Shown piece after piece: positions 1-8,068 of a stretch of DNA of 53,081 nt. Within the stretch, counting starts at the first letter, position 1. Each line of letters begins with the position of its first letter. Origin of the DNA: Glaciecola sp964643575. GTDB taxonomy: Bacteria; Pseudomonadota; Gammaproteobacteria; Enterobacterales; Alteromonadaceae. The stretch spans positions 1-53,081 of the forward strand of contig CAZXTD010000006.1 in NCBI GenBank assembly GCA_964643575.1. Direction: 5' to 3'. The notes beneath the pieces are model-generated. The model was not told the DNA's origin. It did not search any database and saw nothing but the letters and a program-made list of their open reading frames with translations. Made by a program: the position numbers and the translations under genes.

Positions 1-757
1 CTCCTTTATCACCCGCATCATGCTCTACATTAGATTCGATAATTTCGCGTTCTACCTGCTCGCCGTCGGCATTAATAATGGTCACGTCGGTGCGCGTAAT
101 TTGCGCCACATCGCCTTCTTCTAAAAAGATAAAACGACGCGTTACCGGCAATAGCGCCATTTGGTCGGAAGCTAAAAAGTTTTCACCAATGCCTAAACCA
201 ATTACCAAGGGGCTACCCGAGCGCGCAACAACGAGTTTGTCGGGCGTGGTCTTATCCATCACCACTGTGCCATATGCGCCTTCAAAGGTTTTTACAGCGT
301 TTCGCACAGCTGATAAAAGGTCATCAGAGTCTTGCATAAACATCGCGATACTATGCGCGATAGTTTCGGTGTCGGTGTCGGAGGCAAACTGATAGCCTTT
401 GCTGACTAAGCTGTCGCGCAAGGTCTTATGGTTTTCAATAATACCGTTGTGCACAACGGCAAAACGTTGTTCGCTGGCATGCGGGTGAGCATTTGCTTCG
501 GTAACCCCGCCGTGGGTTGCCCAGCGAGTATGGGCGATTCCGGTTGTGCCCGCGCCATTTTCATCTGTAATCGCATCTTTTAAGGCTTGTACTTTGCCCG
601 TGCGCCTAACGATTGAAAGTGCGTTATCTTTACCATTTTGCTTTTGTATTAGGGCTACGCCAGCTGAGTCATAACCACGATATTCTAAGCGCTTGAGGCC
701 TTCCAATAATATTTGAACCACGTTGCGCTCAGCAACCGCTCCTACAATTCCACACAT
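1..757 (-). CDS. glmS: Glutamine--fructose-6-phosphate aminotransferase, N-terminal part (cut by window edge)
   Basis: This enzyme makes glucosamine-6-phosphate from fructose-6-phosphate and glutamine, the first step towards UDP-GlcNAc for peptidoglycan and LPS, in the cytoplasm. The visible 252 codons cover the class II glutaminase domain: the protein starts MCGIVGAV, so Cys2 is the N-terminal nucleophile, and HTRWATHGG and HNGIIEN follow as in the family. The sugar isomerase domains lie outside the window. The start at 757 is supported by a GAGGAAG ribosome site that overlaps the stop codon of glmU only 15 bp upstream, so glmU and glmS are probably one operon with coupled translation. Confidence 0.97.
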   Translation of the reverse strand, partial: MCGIVGAVAERNVVQILLEGLKRLEYRGYDSAGVALIQKQNGKDNALSIVRRTGKVQALKDAITDENGAGTTGIAHTRWATHGGVTEANAHPHASEQRFAVVHNGIIENHKTLRDSLVSKGYQFASDTDTETIAHSIAMFMQDSDDLLSAVRNAVKTFEGAYGTVVMDKTTPDKLVVARSGSPLVIGLGIGENFLASDQMALLPVTRRFIFLEEGDVAQITRTDVTIINADGEQVEREIIESNVEHDAGDKG

Positions 758-772
758 AAGTGCCGACTTCCT

Positions 773-2152
773 CTAATTTTGTTTTGTTGGTTTTTGCCAA
801 CCAGAAATATTACGCTGTTTGCTGCGCGATATCGCGAGCTCTTCTTTATCAACCGATTTGGTCACCGTACTACCGGCACCAATAGTTGCGCCATCGCCAA
901 TGCTCACCGGGGCAACTAAAGAAGAGTTAGAACCCACAAACACGTTTTGACCTATATCGGTCTTAAATTTGTTTACGCCATCATAATTACAGGTAATGGT
1001 ACCTGCACCAATATTGCTGGCGTCGCCTACGCTTGCATCACCTATGTAACTTAAGTGATTTACCTTTGAGCCAACGCCAATTTTCGCTTTTTTAATTTCA
1101 ACAAAGTTGCCGATTTTTGCGCCTTTTTGCAAGTCTGTACCTGGGCGTAAACGGGCATATGGACCCACTACGCAGTCTGACGCTAACTCAGCGTCTTCAA
1201 TGTGCGAATAGGCTTCTACTCTTACATTATCGGCAATACTGCAGTTTTTAAGCACACAAAAAGGGCCAATACTCACATTATTGCCAAGAGTAACTTTGCC
1301 CTCAAATATCGCGTTAATATCAATACTGACATCATCACCAATGCTGAGCTCGCCGCGCACATCTATACGGTGTGGGTCGGCTAGTGAGGCGCCGTCAAGC
1401 ATTAGCGCTTCGGCCATACGTATTTGGTAAGCACGCTCAAGCGATGCCAGTTGCACGCGATTGTTCACGCCTTCTACTTCGCGATGCCAATCAGGTTGCG
1501 CCGACGATATCTTTTTACCTTCCTGGGCTGCCATTTCAATAACATCGGTTAAGTAATATTCGTTTTGTGCGTTATCGCTCGACAAATTTCCTAACCAACG
1601 CTTTAAGTCATCTCCTCGCATAATCATCATGCCGGTATTAATTTCTTTGATTTTGAGTTGTTCAGGTGTGGCGTCTTTGTGCTCAACTATTGCTTGAATA
1701 TTCGCATTGGCGTTTGTGTCAGAATCTGCTCTTACAATACGGCCCATGCCTGTTGGGTCTTCTAAATTAACGGTAAGCAAGGCGAGGTCAGCATTTTGCT
1801 TAGCGTCTATAAGTCGTGTGAGCGTTTGCGTTGAAATAAGTGGCGCGTCACCTACTAAAATAAGCACATCGTCTTGGTCTTCTACATTGTCGACGGCTTG
1901 CATTACCGCGTGGCCCGTGCCTAACTGCTCGGCTTGCAAGCACCAATTGACCTTGTGCTCTGATAAAGCGGCTTTAAGCTGCTCACGGCCATGACCATAA
2001 ACTAAGTTGATATTGTCGCAGCCAAGTGGGTACACATTATCAATAATGTGTTCAACCATAGGTTTATGCGCAATTTTATGAAGTACTTTTGGAAGTGTCG
2101 ATTTCATTCTGGTGCCTTTCCCTGCAGCCAAAATGATTACTGATAACGCCAT
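773..2152 (-). CDS. glmU: Bifunctional GlmU: N-acetylglucosamine-1-P uridyltransferase / glucosamine-1-P acetyltransferase
   Basis: GlmU makes UDP-GlcNAc in two steps, acetylating glucosamine-1-phosphate and then transferring UMP. The 459 residues match the usual length. The nucleotidyltransferase signature LAAGKGTRMKS is at residues 8-18. From about residue 250 the protein becomes hexapeptide repeats of a left-handed beta helix, ending in a trimeric acetyltransferase with the probable catalytic His366 in NHLSYIGD and the acetyl-CoA region IGAGTITCNYDG at 381-392. The ATG at 2152 has GAGG seven bases upstream. It sits directly upstream of glmS, the common gammaproteobacterial order. No anomaly seen. 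Confidence 0.98.
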   Translation of the reverse strand: MALSVIILAAGKGTRMKSTLPKVLHKIAHKPMVEHIIDNVYPLGCDNINLVYGHGREQLKAALSEHKVNWCLQAEQLGTGHAVMQAVDNVEDQDDVLILVGDAPLISTQTLTRLIDAKQNADLALLTVNLEDPTGMGRIVRADSDTNANANIQAIVEHKDATPEQLKIKEINTGMMIMRGDDLKRWLGNLSSDNAQNEYYLTDVIEMAAQEGKKISSAQPDWHREVEGVNNRVQLASLERAYQIRMAEALMLDGASLADPHRIDVRGELSIGDDVSIDINAIFEGKVTLGNNVSIGPFCVLKNCSIADNVRVEAYSHIEDAELASDCVVGPYARLRPGTDLQKGAKIGNFVEIKKAKIGVGSKVNHLSYIGDASVGDASNIGAGTITCNYDGVNKFKTDIGQNVFVGSNSSLVAPVSIGDGATIGAGSTVTKSVDKEELAISRSKQRNISGWQKPTKQN

Positions 2153-2307
2153 TTTTAATCCTCAAAAACCGAAACCGCGATAGTCTACTAAGAAGCACCC
2201 TATTTGTCAGTATTTTTTACAATGTGATTTGTCACACAAAGAGAACAGAAACAGACTAAATTAGCAAAAAATATTGTCTTTACTAGATGAGGCTATGTAA
2301 AAAGATA

Positions 2308-3204
2308 CTAGGCAATAACAGACTTACGTCTGAAACGAGCTAAAATATTAGTGGCTAACATTACCCCTAATAAAATCAGGCTGCCGCCCAATAAGACTAA
2401 ATCAGACAAGGTTTCGCCGAGCACTAAATAACCCCAAAATATGCCAAACAAAGGCACCAAATAGCCTACTGTCATAGCTCTAGAGGCGCCTACTTTGGAG
2501 ATGAGATCAAAATACAAAACGTAGGCTAGGCCTGTGCAAACAAACGACAGCACTAACGCACTGCCAATGGCCCGAGCGCTTGGGAAGGTTTCTGGTAGGT
2601 TGAACAATACTATAGGCAATAGTACAAGCGCGGTAAAAAACTGACTGCCTGCGGCAATCGCAAAAGGCTTTACCTGACTGAGCTTCGCTTTTAGGTAACA
2701 GGCTGCAAGCCCATAACAAAAGGTAGCCAACAAAATACCCATAATGGGCAGCAAGGCACTTTTTGTTGCTTGGTCGGTGGTGAGTGTTTGCTCGTAACTG
2801 ATTAACACTACGCCAAAAAAGCCCATCAGCACGCCCACTAAACCCCACCAGCCTATCGACTCTTTCAAATATAAGTAGGCAACTACTACACCAAACATGG
2901 GGGCAGTTGCATTAAGTATGGCGGCAAGCCCAGCCTCTATGTGCAAAATACCGTAATTAAACAGACAAAAAGGAATAGCCGTGTTGAGCAAGCCCACAAT
3001 GAGCAATTGCGGCCAATAAGCTAATAGGTCTTTTTGCTGGCGCTTGATATATACCAGTGGGACCAACAAAAGAGTGGCACCTAGCGCTCTAATTTCGACT
3101 AGTGCAAACACGCCAATTTCAGGAGCAGCCCACTTCATCAGCAAAAATGAAGCGCCCCAGATAGCGCTTAATAGCATTAGTTCGGCAAAGTCTTTTATGC
3201 TCAA
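2308..3204 (-). CDS. EamA/DMT-superfamily transporter
   Basis: This is an inner-membrane permease of the drug/metabolite transporter superfamily, about ten hydrophobic helices arranged as two EamA repeats (roughly residues 5-135 and 150-285). The first helix carries LLSAIWGASFLLMKW, and the C-terminal repeat ends in LGGSLILLGVMLATN, both typical. Family members usually export amino acids or metabolites; the substrate cannot be read from sequence. The longest reading frame begins with a TTG at 3204; the first ATG is eight codons later (3180) but has no clear ribosome site, so the start is uncertain. It stands alone, about 60 bp from ogt on the same strand. Confidence 0.85.
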   Translation of the reverse strand: MSIKDFAELMLLSAIWGASFLLMKWAAPEIGVFALVEIRALGATLLLVPLVYIKRQQKDLLAYWPQLLIVGLLNTAIPFCLFNYGILHIEAGLAAILNATAPMFGVVVAYLYLKESIGWWGLVGVLMGFFGVVLISYEQTLTTDQATKSALLPIMGILLATFCYGLAACYLKAKLSQVKPFAIAAGSQFFTALVLLPIVLFNLPETFPSARAIGSALVLSFVCTGLAYVLYFDLISKVGASRAMTVGYLVPLFGIFWGYLVLGETLSDLVLLGGSLILLGVMLATNILARFRRKSVIA

Positions 3205-3263
3205 TTCAATTTACTCTTTTTGGGCAAAGCAATACAGTGACACGAAAGTACCGCGGCTCTATT

Positions 3264-3761
3264 TTATAAGTCCAGCAAGGTTTGCGTACCATTACTCTCG
3301 CAGGCGAGCGATTCTAACGCTAAGAGGAATTGTTTTCTATCTAAACCGCCTGCATAACCCGTTAAACTTCCATTGGCACCAATAACACGGTGGCAAGGTA
3401 TCACCACACCAATTGGATTTTTCCCATTTGCTGCACCTACGGCGCGGCTAGCAGTTGGCTTGTTTAACGCTTTAGCGATAGTTTGATAACTCACTGTTTC
3501 GCCATATTCTAGGGTTTGTAGTTGTTGCCAAACGCTTTTTTGAAAATCGGTACCTTGTGGCGCTAAGGGTAAATCGAACTGCTGGCGCTCTTTATTCAAA
3601 TACTCTTGAAGCTGAGTAAGCGCTAATTCTGTTATTTTGTTTGGTGCTACCTCGTTTGCTTTAAGCGCTTGGTCAAAAAATGTAATTTCCGTGATTGCGG
3701 TGTTTGTTGCACGCACCCTTAAATAGCCAACTGGGGTGGGTAACTCCATTTGATACAACAT
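3264..3761 (-). CDS. ogt: Methylated-DNA--protein-cysteine S-methyltransferase
   Basis: This is a suicide DNA-repair protein that moves the alkyl group from O6-alkylguanine (and O4-alkylthymine) onto its own cysteine. The active-site motif PCHRVIGANG is present with acceptor Cys123, and the helix-turn-helix DNA-binding segment (SYQTIAKALNKP, residues 91-102) and the SRAVGAANGKNP segment precede it. I place the start at 3761 rather than the upstream ATG at 3794, because CAGGAGA lies just before it and MLYQMELPTPVG is the normal family N-terminus; this gives 165 residues. It lies downstream of the Ada/AlkA fusion gene on the same strand, forming a repair pair. Confidence 0.95.
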   Translation of the reverse strand: MLYQMELPTPVGYLRVRATNTAITEITFFDQALKANEVAPNKITELALTQLQEYLNKERQQFDLPLAPQGTDFQKSVWQQLQTLEYGETVSYQTIAKALNKPTASRAVGAANGKNPIGVVIPCHRVIGANGSLTGYAGGLDRKQFLLALESLACESNGTQTLLDL

Positions 3762-3882
3762 TTGCTTTCTCCTGTGATTAAGCATGTTCACCATGCTGTT
3801 TTAAGCTATTTTTACATCAAAGCTTGATGCATTTTTTTGCAGGTTTTTTAACAAATTTCGGCACTACAACCCGTACTAAAAC

Positions 3883-5346
3883 TCAATTGTTAGCACTCAG
3901 CGCCCATAAATTTAACGTTAAGTAAGTACGCCATGGCGCCGCTAAGTGAGGTTTTAAGACTCGCCCTTCGTTTTGCAATCGCAAAGCTTGTTGCTTAATA
4001 ATTAAGTCGGTGTCGAGCCAAATATCGGTGTTGGCAAGTGCACGCATTTTGATATAGTTAACTGTCCAGGGCCCGATACCCTTAATGTCTATTAGCTTGT
4101 CAATATCTTGGCTATCATCTTCTTGCGCCTCCTCAAACGCCTGATAATACTTTGCGAATTCGATAAGCGTTCGTTTGCGAGCTTCCGGCATTTTCAAAAA
4201 TTCAAGCGTATCACCAGCAATATTAACCGGTGGTGTAAATTGTTTCTGCTGCTCGTGGGCAAAATGTGAATATAAGGTATTAACCTTATTAATGGCTGCT
4301 TTAACCGATACTTGCTGCCCTAAAATAGCTCGGCAACCTGCCTCAAACTCACTTGCTACGCCCGGTATACGAATACCTTCAACCAACTCGCTTGGCTTTA
4401 GGCCTGCATTGATCATGGCCTGTTTAATAGTTTGAGGATCGGCGTCTAAATCTAATAGTCGTTTTACCATTGAGGTGACATTGAGTGTATATGGAGCAAA
4501 TTGAGCATTAAATTTAAGACGAAATCCGTTGTTGGCAGCTTCATGCTCAAGCTGAATTGGAATATCGATATATAAAGGTAAGTTATCAGCTTCTGCTGCG
4601 GCAGCAACACTATGACCTTTATCCGGCAAAAGGTGCGTCTTAACTCTTAATACTTTGCAAAGCGTATTTTCGGCAACCTGCTCATTACCGCAAATTAACC
4701 TTAATGCAAAAAAGTCTCTCACCTGAGGCCAGTTGTAGGGCGGACGATAGGCCAAAAATAAAGACACTTCGTTTGCTAAATCATTTTTTTCATTCACTTT
4801 ATTTTGTCTTATTTGGGTGGGTGTTAACCGTAAATACGTTTTTGCATGCTGCTGAAGTTGGCGCGCATTGGCAAAACCCACATTAAATGCAACCTCATCA
4901 ACCGACATATTCGTTTGTTGTAACAGACTCTTTGCCAGTAACACCTGATGATATAGGCGATAGCGCTTGGGCGACATTTCTAGATGTGTCTGAAACAGTT
5001 TATTTAAATACCGACTGCTTATGCCAAGGCTGTCTGCAATTTCCTCAACGCTGCTATTGAGGCGTTCGTGCAATAACTTCATTGCGCGTTTTACTGTCGT
5101 GTCGACACCTTGCCACGCATAAGACTGTGGCGCGCTATCGGGCCTGCACCGCAAACATGGTCGATACCCTGCATCAAGCGCTTGTTGAGCACTATTTGCA
5201 AAGCTTATATTTTGCGCCAATGGCATACGCACTTTGCACGTATTTCGACAGAATATTTTAGTGGTTTTAACTAATATAAAAAATAAACCGTCAAAACGCG
5301 GATCGCGAGCCAGTCGGGCTTGTTCACAAATTTCTGGTGATAACAT
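3883..5346 (-). CDS. Ada/AraC/AlkA fusion: alkylation sensor and 3-methyladenine DNA glycosylase II
   Basis: The protein probably both senses methylated DNA backbone and removes 3-methylpurines. Residues 1-75 form the Ada zinc domain: Cys33, Cys37, Cys64 and Cys67 keep the Ada spacing C-x3-C-x26-C-x2-C, so the methyl-phosphotriester acceptor is conserved. Residues 85-182 are an AraC-type double helix-turn-helix (EEIADSLGISSRYLNKLF, then VDEVAFNVGFANARQL). The rest is AlkA: an AlkA N-terminal domain around 190-300 and an HhH-GPD domain with GIGPWTVNYI (423-432) and catalytic Asp447 in LDTDLIIKQ. It lacks the O6-methylguanine domain of classical Ada, which the next gene supplies. The ATG at 5346 has only a weak GAAG upstream. 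Confidence 0.93.
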   Translation of the reverse strand: MLSPEICEQARLARDPRFDGLFFILVKTTKIFCRNTCKVRMPLAQNISFANSAQQALDAGYRPCLRCRPDSAPQSYAWQGVDTTVKRAMKLLHERLNSSVEEIADSLGISSRYLNKLFQTHLEMSPKRYRLYHQVLLAKSLLQQTNMSVDEVAFNVGFANARQLQQHAKTYLRLTPTQIRQNKVNEKNDLANEVSLFLAYRPPYNWPQVRDFFALRLICGNEQVAENTLCKVLRVKTHLLPDKGHSVAAAAEADNLPLYIDIPIQLEHEAANNGFRLKFNAQFAPYTLNVTSMVKRLLDLDADPQTIKQAMINAGLKPSELVEGIRIPGVASEFEAGCRAILGQQVSVKAAINKVNTLYSHFAHEQQKQFTPPVNIAGDTLEFLKMPEARKRTLIEFAKYYQAFEEAQEDDSQDIDKLIDIKGIGPWTVNYIKMRALANTDIWLDTDLIIKQQALRLQNEGRVLKPHLAAPWRTYLTLNLWALSANN

Positions 5347-5470
5347 GTTGCTTCAAAAAATGGTAACCTTGAGGCAATAGTACGCGAACCTTGTGCAAAA
5401 ACACGTTGTTTTCGGAACTAATATTTTGATAAAGAGCCATAAGGATGTCGCTTAATCGTGTAGTAGTAAG

Positions 5471-6679
5471 ATGAAAATAAGTATAAAAAGAAAAATCAAC
5501 CTCCCAATCAACAAAGTATTATCACTTTGTCTCACAAGCATGATCTGGCTGACCAGCATAAGTGTGCTTGCAAGTAACGCAGAAACCGCAATTGACACCC
5601 AAAACAGTGCTAGCAAACAAGCCGCTAACAATAAAGTTTGGATAGACGACTACACGAAAAAGGTCGTTGCCGAGGCAAAAAAATTCAATGTCCCTGGGTT
5701 TGCAATGGTCGTTGTCAAAAAAGGCGAACCAGCAGAATTTAGATATTATGGCGTGACCGAGCGAAAAGGCTCAGCAATCAACAAAGATACGATGTTCAGG
5801 CTTGCATCGGTATCAAAGACCTTTACCGCTACTTTAGTTGCTAAGCAAACCAGTGCAAAGCTTATCGACTGGCAAACTCCGCTGGCTAATTTGACTCCGC
5901 AATTTAGTTTCGACAACTACCAAGCCCAACCAGTTTTATTGCGTCATGTAATAGGCCAGTCTGCCGGTTTTATGCCAAATGCATACGACAACTTGATAGA
6001 AGCAAACTATGATCGCCCTCGTATACTTAAAGAACTCGGCAAGCTCGACAGCATATGCAAACCTGGCTATTGTTATACCTATCAAAACGCAATATTTGGT
6101 GTGCTTGAAGAATACTACGCTAAACAAAATAGCTCATATTCGCAGCAGCTCTCTTCAAACTTATTCACACCGCTTAAAATGAAGTCGAGCGTAGGACGTG
6201 TAGCCCTTGAAAGTTCTCCCCAATGGGCTAAACCACACGCAGCTATTGCTCGCAATAAGTGGCGAAAAGTAAGAGTAAAAGATGACTATTATCGGTTTGC
6301 ACCTGCAGCGGGCATCAACGCTAGCATAGGCGACATGGAAATTTGGTTGCGCGCAATGTTGCTTGAATATCCTGAAATAGTTAGCGCACAAATGATAGAG
6401 CAGATGACACAGCCACGCGTGCAAACGCGTAATGAATTAAGGCGTAGAGAATGGCGAAAACATCTGCGCACCGCGCACTACGGTTTGGGTTGGCGCGTAT
6501 ATAACTTTAGAGGCATGAAGCTCAACTATCATGGCGGCTGGGTGCAAGGCTACCGTGCAGATGTTGCGTTTTCGCCAAGCCTCGAAACAGGCATCGCCAT
6601 TTTAATGAATGCTGAAAGCAACATGATAAACACTGTGAGCGCTCAGTTTTGGGATACTGCGCTTAAGAACATTCAATAA
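5471..6679 (+). CDS. Exported serine hydrolase, beta-lactamase/class C (AmpC-like) family
   Basis: The 402-residue protein has an N-terminal signal sequence (hydrophobic stretch about residues 15-35 after a basic start), so it acts in the periplasm or outside. It carries the serine hydrolase motifs of the family: SVSK at 113-116 (nucleophile Ser113, general base Lys116), YQN at 204-206, and HGG near the C-terminus in place of the KTG box. Such proteins include esterases, D-aminopeptidases and beta-lactamase-like carboxypeptidases; nothing in the sequence fixes the substrate, and true beta-lactamase activity is not implied. It is divergent from the alkylation-repair gene and stands alone. Confidence 0.88.
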   Translation: MKISIKRKINLPINKVLSLCLTSMIWLTSISVLASNAETAIDTQNSASKQAANNKVWIDDYTKKVVAEAKKFNVPGFAMVVVKKGEPAEFRYYGVTERKGSAINKDTMFRLASVSKTFTATLVAKQTSAKLIDWQTPLANLTPQFSFDNYQAQPVLLRHVIGQSAGFMPNAYDNLIEANYDRPRILKELGKLDSICKPGYCYTYQNAIFGVLEEYYAKQNSSYSQQLSSNLFTPLKMKSSVGRVALESSPQWAKPHAAIARNKWRKVRVKDDYYRFAPAAGINASIGDMEIWLRAMLLEYPEIVSAQMIEQMTQPRVQTRNELRRREWRKHLRTAHYGLGWRVYNFRGMKLNYHGGWVQGYRADVAFSPSLETGIAILMNAESNMINTVSAQFWDTALKNIQ

Positions 6680-6840
6680 ATGACTGGCTGTTCTCACAAA
6701 GCCTTGTTTGTTGGAACAGTATTTATATCAAAAAGAGTAAAATTTTAATTAATTTAAAGGCTTGTTTGCCGATATATAGAATCCTATCGAGGCAAACTCA
6801 CTGCTCGAGTTAAGTCAACAAAACACAGGACCAAAGCTTA

Positions 6841-8010
6841 ATGAATATGAGTGACACGTTCAAACAATCAACCATTGATTTTTTAATGAGTCAGTCTATT
6901 CGCGTTTCTGTTAGTCATTTCATATCGTCAATAGTGTTTGTGTTTTGGCTAAAAGAACTTGTACCCCATCTTCACTTGGCCCTTTGGTTTGGTGCTATAT
7001 CATTTATTTGCGCCACCCGAATAGCCCTATATTTTATGTATGAGAAATATAAATCAGACAAGCATCTAAACTCCTTATGGATGCACACATGGGCAGCAGT
7101 GTCAGTGATTTTAGGGCTCACCTATTCTGTCGCCTTTATTGAATTTATTCCTCTGGATCAGCCAGCGTATATTATTTCTGTCGCCGGATTTGTTATCGCC
7201 TTTACGTCAGCTGCGATGATTGGATATGGCGGCAGTATGTATGGCCTAGTTAGCTTTATTGCCCCACTTGGCATACCACCTGCTATTTATCTTGCAACAT
7301 TTGGCGGATATTATGGCTCAATGGCTGCGCTAGCGATAACAATGTATGCGGCCATGATTATTACTTTAATACGTCCAACAATCTCAGCTTTCAAAAAAAC
7401 AAACACCCTAAATTACCAATTACAAAAAGAAATCGAGAAGCGAATTTTAGCCGAAAAACAACTACAAGAAATATCCCGACGCGACAGCCTTACTGGTTTA
7501 TTCAACCGCCGCTACTTTGATGAAATGCTAGATGTTGAGATTGGCCGTGCGTACCGCAACCACTCTCCTTTGTGCTTGCTCATGTTTGATGTTGATTGCT
7601 TCAAAGAATACAACGATAAATACGGCCACGTTGCCGGCGACAACTGCCTTATTCGCATTGCAGAAATAGTAGAAAGCCTAACCAGCCGAAAAGGTGATTT
7701 AATCGCTCGCTATGGCGGTGAAGAATTTGCAGTGATATTACCCAATATCGATTTAGAAGGCGCTGTGTCATTTGCCACTAAGCTACAAGAAGGCGTGCAA
7801 AAGCAAAAAATTGAGCACCTTAACAGCAAACTGACGAGCTTAAAAAGCGTCACCATCAGCGTTGGGGTCACTAATTTAACGCCGTTCACTAAAATGACGG
7901 CGAGCCAAATGATAGACGCTGCCGACCGAGCACTCTACTCGGCAAAAAGAGACGGAAGAAACCGTGTTCATCATAATGCCAACACTGGTTTCGACGAGGG
8001 CATAGCCTAA
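6841..8010 (+). CDS. Membrane-bound diguanylate cyclase (GGDEF)
   Basis: This protein is predicted to make cyclic di-GMP from two GTP. The first 180 residues hold about five to six hydrophobic helices that form an integral membrane sensor of unknown ligand. A short coiled linker (190-212) leads to a GGDEF domain beginning at RRDSLTGLFNRRYFD. The active-site loop reads GGEEF at 292-296 and is intact, and an RxxD inhibitory site (RKGD, 283-286) sits exactly five residues before it, so product inhibition is expected. There is no EAL domain. A CAGGA lies upstream of the ATG. It converges with speA. Confidence 0.93.
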   Translation: MNMSDTFKQSTIDFLMSQSIRVSVSHFISSIVFVFWLKELVPHLHLALWFGAISFICATRIALYFMYEKYKSDKHLNSLWMHTWAAVSVILGLTYSVAFIEFIPLDQPAYIISVAGFVIAFTSAAMIGYGGSMYGLVSFIAPLGIPPAIYLATFGGYYGSMAALAITMYAAMIITLIRPTISAFKKTNTLNYQLQKEIEKRILAEKQLQEISRRDSLTGLFNRRYFDEMLDVEIGRAYRNHSPLCLLMFDVDCFKEYNDKYGHVAGDNCLIRIAEIVESLTSRKGDLIARYGGEEFAVILPNIDLEGAVSFATKLQEGVQKQKIEHLNSKLTSLKSVTISVGVTNLTPFTKMTASQMIDAADRALYSAKRDGRNRVHHNANTGFDEGIA

Positions 8011-8020
8011 ATCAACGACC

Positions 8021-8041
8021 TTGCTTTACTGGGCAAAGCAA
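8021..8041. terminator. Hairpin between convergent genes
   Basis: TTGCTTT and AAAGCAA form a perfect 7-bp stem with a 7-base loop in the 58-bp space between the diguanylate cyclase and speA stops. There is no T tract on either side, so intrinsic termination is only a guess from position. Confidence 0.3.
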
Positions 8042-8068
8042 CAACAAAGCACAAACATTGCTACTTCA

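Noticed and set aside
5471..6679. Possible antibiotic-resistance beta-lactamase
   Set aside because: The SVSK/YQN/HGG motifs define the broad serine hydrolase family; nothing specific for beta-lactam hydrolysis is seen.
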